Made by a program: the position numbers and the translations under genes | The notes under the pieces: generated by a model | Told to the model about the DNA's origin: nothing | What the model saw: the letters and a program-made list of their open reading frames with translations, nothing else | The model's database searches: none | Part shown: piece by piece, positions 14,994-17,929 of the stretch | How the letters are laid out: each line of letters begins with the position of its first letter | Position numbering within the stretch: position 1 is the first letter of the stretch | Assembly: GCA_934541115.1 (NCBI GenBank) | Contig: CAKTDF010000034.1 | Coordinates: 1 to 17,929 of the forward strand | Direction: 5' to 3' | Source: an uncultured Eubacteriales bacterium | Lineage (GTDB): Bacteria > Bacillota > Clostridia > Oscillospirales > Acutalibacteraceae | Length of the DNA: 17,929 bases

Positions 14994-15725
14994 TTGGTTG
15001 ACGTTCATACTCATGTTGCGCCGGGTCTTGATGACGGTGCGGATTCAATTGAAGAGTCTTTGCTTATGCTTGAGCGTGCGTATGAAAGCGGAACAAGGCA
15101 GCTGATTGTTACCCCTCATTTTCTTAATCGCGCACAGTGCCGTTTTGAATTTAAAAAGGCAGACGTTCAAAGAGCTTTTGAAAAACTCTCTGCCGCAAAG
15201 GACGAGGCAGGACTCAAAATTGAGCTTTTTTCCGGAGCGGAGCACTTCGGCGTTACGGATATAGGAACCTATATTGAACAAGGGCAGATAATTCCTCTTG
15301 CTGACTCGCGGTATGTTTTGATTGAGTTTGACTTTTCAGATGATATACGTCGCGTCAGCTTTGTTACGTCTGCACTCAAAAACGGCGGTTTTGTTCCGGT
15401 GATTGCTCACCCGGAAAGATATATCTTTCTTCAGAATGAGCCGTCGGGCGCATTCACTTTGCTTGAAAACGACTGTCTGCTTCAAATCAATAAAGGCAGC
15501 GTGCTCGGAAGATACGGCTTTCGTGCAAGGGAGCTTTCTTTTTGGCTTTTGGAAAATCATTTGGTTCAGCTCGTCGGCAGCGATTGTCATTCGCCGTATC
15601 AGCGCACGCCGGATATGAGTGCCGCGCATGAAATGCTGACCTACCGCCTCGGTTCGCAATATGTTGAACGGATTTTTACCGGGAACGGTCTGCGCGTTAT
15701 TCACAATGAGACTATAACCGTATGA
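14994..15725 (+). CDS. PHP-type tyrosine-protein phosphatase (CpsB/YwqE-like)
   Basis: A 243-residue metal-dependent phosphatase that removes phosphate from the tyrosine cluster of a CpsD-like kinase, cycling polysaccharide assembly. PHP-domain metal ligands are visible: DVHTHVAPGLDDG (H5, H7), VTPHF (H42), SGAEHF (E83), LIEFDF (E111), IAHPERY (H139) and GSDCHS (D197, H199). Length agrees with the CpsB/YwqE family. It begins with TTG at 14994, placed by GGGGGAG about seven bases upstream; no nearby ATG would preserve the HTH motif. It is driven by its own promoter, and its likely substrate, a tyrosine kinase, is encoded two genes downstream. Confidence 0.9.
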   Translation: MVDVHTHVAPGLDDGADSIEESLLMLERAYESGTRQLIVTPHFLNRAQCRFEFKKADVQRAFEKLSAAKDEAGLKIELFSGAEHFGVTDIGTYIEQGQIIPLADSRYVLIEFDFSDDIRRVSFVTSALKNGGFVPVIAHPERYIFLQNEPSGAFTLLENDCLLQINKGSVLGRYGFRARELSFWLLENHLVQLVGSDCHSPYQRTPDMSAAHEMLTYRLGSQYVERIFTGNGLRVIHNETITV

Positions 15726-15856
15726 GGATATTTTAAAGTATGAGTCTGTGCTGATTAAAAACGGATTCAGACAAGTTATACGCCGCAAGTTGTGCGGTGC
15801 TGTCATAAAAAAAGTGTGGCCGCGCGTTTGGCGGTCGGGAAAGGAGATTTTGAAAA

Positions 15857-16720
15857 ATGCGGCTTTTGCGTTCACTGATTTTTGTTTTGTTTGTTTTGGT
15901 CTGTGCGGCGGCGGTCTGGTTCCGTTTCACCGTAAAACCGGATTCCACAAAGCCTACTGTCAGCTGTGCCGTGTCTCAAATTGACGCGCCATGCAGCGTG
16001 ACTGAAAAAGAGCTTTTGAAATATGCTTCTGCGAGTGATTCAAAAGACGGAGATCTCACCGACAGTGTATTCGTTGAGAGTATTTCTCCTTTCATTAAAG
16101 AGGGAGTTTCTGTTGTGACGTTTTGCGTTGGAGATTCGGACGGAAATGTTGCAAAAAAGGCAGTCAGACTGAATTATACCGACTATGAAAAGCCCAATCT
16201 TGTTTTGCACAGCGGTCTTGTTTTTCAAAAGGGCACTTCTCCCAACTTTTTGGGAGCTGCCACCGTTACGGATAAATTTGACGGCGACATAACCGAACGG
16301 CTTTACACTCTTGTTTCGGATAGCAGCGACGACGACTCCCCGCAGGGTGAGGTGCTTTTTAAAGTCACAAACAGCAAGGGCTATACCTACGAATGGAAAT
16401 TCAAATTTATGTATGCCGATTCAGACTATTTTGCAACGCCGTATAAAATCAGCTTGAAAAGCAACAGCCTCTTTGTTACGCGCGGTGAAAAAAAGCCTGA
16501 TTTCAAAAAGCTTGTTGAAAAAATAACCTCCGCTGAAAAAGAGTATAACAAAGGCACGCTTGTGATTGACGACAGCGCCCTCAACATGAAAAAGAGCGGC
16601 ACATACGATGTGTGGTATCGCCTTTATTCTCCCGGAAAAAAGAAGGACCGCAAGCTGATTGCGAGCGAAAGGCTCATCGTAGTTTGTGAGGAAAGCGCAA
16701 AAGAGGAAAATAATAAATGA
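15857..16720 (+). CDS. Membrane-anchored protein with DUF5011-like Ig domains
   Basis: A 287-residue protein with an N-terminal signal/anchor helix (RLLRSLIFVLFVLVCAAAVW) and no lipobox, so it probably projects outside the cell. Two stretches look like bacterial Ig-like DUF5011 domains: ASDSKDGDLTDSV followed by GVSVVTFCVGDSDGNVAKKAV (about residues 55-105), and ATVTDKFDGDITERLYT followed by EVLFKVTNSKGY (about 135-177). The C-terminal ~100 residues are lysine-rich and not recognised. ATG 15857 follows AAGGAGAT. The stop overlaps the ATG of the kinase gene (ATGA at 16717-16720), so both are translated together. A role in binding the polysaccharide or the kinase's external loop is inferred from position only. 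Confidence 0.8.
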   Translation: MRLLRSLIFVLFVLVCAAAVWFRFTVKPDSTKPTVSCAVSQIDAPCSVTEKELLKYASASDSKDGDLTDSVFVESISPFIKEGVSVVTFCVGDSDGNVAKKAVRLNYTDYEKPNLVLHSGLVFQKGTSPNFLGAATVTDKFDGDITERLYTLVSDSSDDDSPQGEVLFKVTNSKGYTYEWKFKFMYADSDYFATPYKISLKSNSLFVTRGEKKPDFKKLVEKITSAEKEYNKGTLVIDDSALNMKKSGTYDVWYRLYSPGKKKDRKLIASERLIVVCEESAKEENNK

Positions 16721-17929
16721 ACAACAAAAAGTTTTTCGGTCTGAATATTTATATAACGCTCAGAGATCTTCTTTATAATTTCTGGGTCATTGTTCTTGCT
16801 TTTATCACCGGCGTTGTCGGTGTGAGCACATATCTTGACTATGTTTTTGTTCCGAAATACAGGAGCACCATGACCGTTGCAGTCAATGTGAGCGAATCGA
16901 ATATTTCGCGCAACATTACCAAAGCTATTGAGGTTTCCGGGATTTTTCAGAATGTTTTTCAAAGCAGCGTCATGAAAGAGATAGTGCTCAAAGAGGTTGG
17001 CGAGGAGAACATGGCGCAGGTTACTGCGGAGGCTGTTGACCAAACCAATCTTTTGAGAATCAGCGCCGTGGGTCCGGACGCCGTTGACACATTCAAAACG
17101 CTGTGGGCTGTCTATGAAAACTATGAGCGCGTTTTTGCCGGCAACGTTTTTACCGATGTATACATCAATGTTGTCACCCCGGCAACCGTTCCGGTTGCGC
17201 CCTTTAACAACATAAGCGGAAGAAAGTATTCTCTTGCAGCCGGCACGATGCTCGCATTGCTCTGCGCGGCATTCGTTGTTTTGTTCTCCGTTCTGCGCCC
17301 GACCGTTAAAAATCAGAACGACGCCGAAAACAGACTTGACGCTCCGTTTTTCGGTTTGATATATCACCAGCGGCTGACGCGCAAAATGAAAAAGAAAATG
17401 AAAAAAGAAAAAAAGCCGCAAAGCTTCAGTGTTCTTGACCCTGAGATGGATTACGCTTTTTCAGAAAGCGTCAGACGTATAGGCTCAAAGGTAGAATATC
17501 TCAAAAATTCAAGGAACGCAAAGACTTTTGTTGTCACGAGCGTTGACGAGCATGAGGGCAAAACCACTGTTGCGGTCAATATTGCCATGAACCTTGCGTC
17601 CAAGGATTACAAGGTTTTGCTCATTGATTCGGATTTGAGAAGACCCTCTGCTTTCCGCTTCTTTAAAGATGATATGTTCGGCACATACAATGAGTTCGGA
17701 GATTATCTTCTCGGAAAGGTAACTATAGAGGATATTATCCGTCATGACGAACACTCCGGTCTTGACGTTGTCGGCGGAAGGAACAGCTACCGTTTTGCGT
17801 TTGAGCTTTTGGGCTCTGTGCGGTATAAAGAGCTGATTCACGGACTTTATGAAAAATATGACTATATTATTATTGATACGCCGCCGACTTCAATGACAGC
17901 CGACGCAGAAAGCATTGCCGATGTTGCAG
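16717..17929 (+). CDS. Wzz/CpsC-CpsD fused tyrosine kinase for polysaccharide chain length, 3'-truncated
   Basis: The frame is open from ATG 16717 to the window edge, 404 codons with no stop, so the C-terminus including any tyrosine cluster is missing. Layout: first membrane helix about residues 21-43 (NFWVIVLAFITGVVGV), an external loop ending in a proline-rich stretch (TPATVPVAP), second helix about 171-194, a basic linker (KMKKKMKKEKK), then the kinase domain. Kinase motifs are a Walker A variant EHEGKTT (K282), Walker A' VLLIDSDLRRP (D304, D306) and Walker B YIIIDTPP (D387). In many Firmicutes the membrane modulator (CpsC) and kinase (CpsD) are separate; here they are one chain, as in Wzc. 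It is expected to control export and chain length, reversed by the phosphatase at 14994. It was not readable as a closed ORF because it is cut off. Confidence 0.9.
   Translation, partial: MNNKKFFGLNIYITLRDLLYNFWVIVLAFITGVVGVSTYLDYVFVPKYRSTMTVAVNVSESNISRNITKAIEVSGIFQNVFQSSVMKEIVLKEVGEENMAQVTAEAVDQTNLLRISAVGPDAVDTFKTLWAVYENYERVFAGNVFTDVYINVVTPATVPVAPFNNISGRKYSLAAGTMLALLCAAFVVLFSVLRPTVKNQNDAENRLDAPFFGLIYHQRLTRKMKKKMKKEKKPQSFSVLDPEMDYAFSESVRRIGSKVEYLKNSRNAKTFVVTSVDEHEGKTTVAVNIAMNLASKDYKVLLIDSDLRRPSAFRFFKDDMFGTYNEFGDYLLGKVTIEDIIRHDEHSGLDVVGGRNSYRFAFELLGSVRYKELIHGLYEKYDYIIIDTPPTSMTADAESIADVA

Noticed and set aside
15748..15984. 78-codon frame before the DUF5011-like gene
   Set aside because: GTG start without a ribosome binding site, and its second half is a shadow of the 15857 gene.

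Overview
The window reads as chromosomal DNA of a Gram-positive anaerobe of the class Clostridia, probably a gut-type Oscillospirales or Lachnospirales relative. This is inferred from moderate GC, clear sigma-A type promoters, purine-rich ribosome binding sites, TTG starts, and Firmicutes-type families (EpsG, VanZ, PHP-type CpsB phosphatase, one-chain tyrosine kinase of the CpsC/CpsD type). The genus cannot be named from sequence alone. No tRNA, rRNA, CRISPR array, transposase or integrase was seen.

Region 1 (1-1844): the 3' part of a large Sel1/TPR repeat protein carrying nine near-identical 47-residue units (141 bp each). Region 2 (1862-3470): a promoter and a strongly structured leader precede a mechanosensitive channel gene (mscL). 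That gene is broken by two indels and, as a result, now reads in frame into proC (pyrroline-5-carboxylate reductase). Region 3 (3473-5682): housekeeping genes. A cytoplasmic M14-type peptidase on the minus strand is divergent from a nudF-like ADP-ribose pyrophosphatase, which is translationally coupled to a Maf nucleotide pyrophosphatase; a strong terminator follows. Region 4 (5683-7634): an HSL-type esterase with its own strong promoter and a pair of operator-like direct repeats, then an unrecognised multi-spanning membrane protein and a perfect 15-bp stem.

Region 5 (7688 to the right edge) looks like an exopolysaccharide or capsule locus, all on the plus strand. It runs: NTP_transf_5-type nucleotidyltransferase, S24/S26-like protein, membrane nucleotide-sugar 4,6-dehydratase of the CapD/FlaA1 type, EpsG-like polymerase, VanZ-like protein, ABC exporter, then a second promoter driving a CpsB-like phosphatase, a membrane-anchored DUF5011-like protein, and a Wzz/CpsC-CpsD tyrosine kinase that runs off the window. 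The last three form the usual kinase/phosphatase switch for polysaccharide chain length and export. The dehydratase makes a modified sugar nucleotide and EpsG polymerises. The nucleotidyltransferase, S26-like protein and ABC exporter resemble accessory genes also seen around peptide natural products, but no precursor peptide was found here.

The clearest anomaly is the doubly frameshifted mscL with the artificial MscL-ProC fusion. The most interesting non-coding signals are the mscL leader structure and the repeated sites at the esterase promoter.
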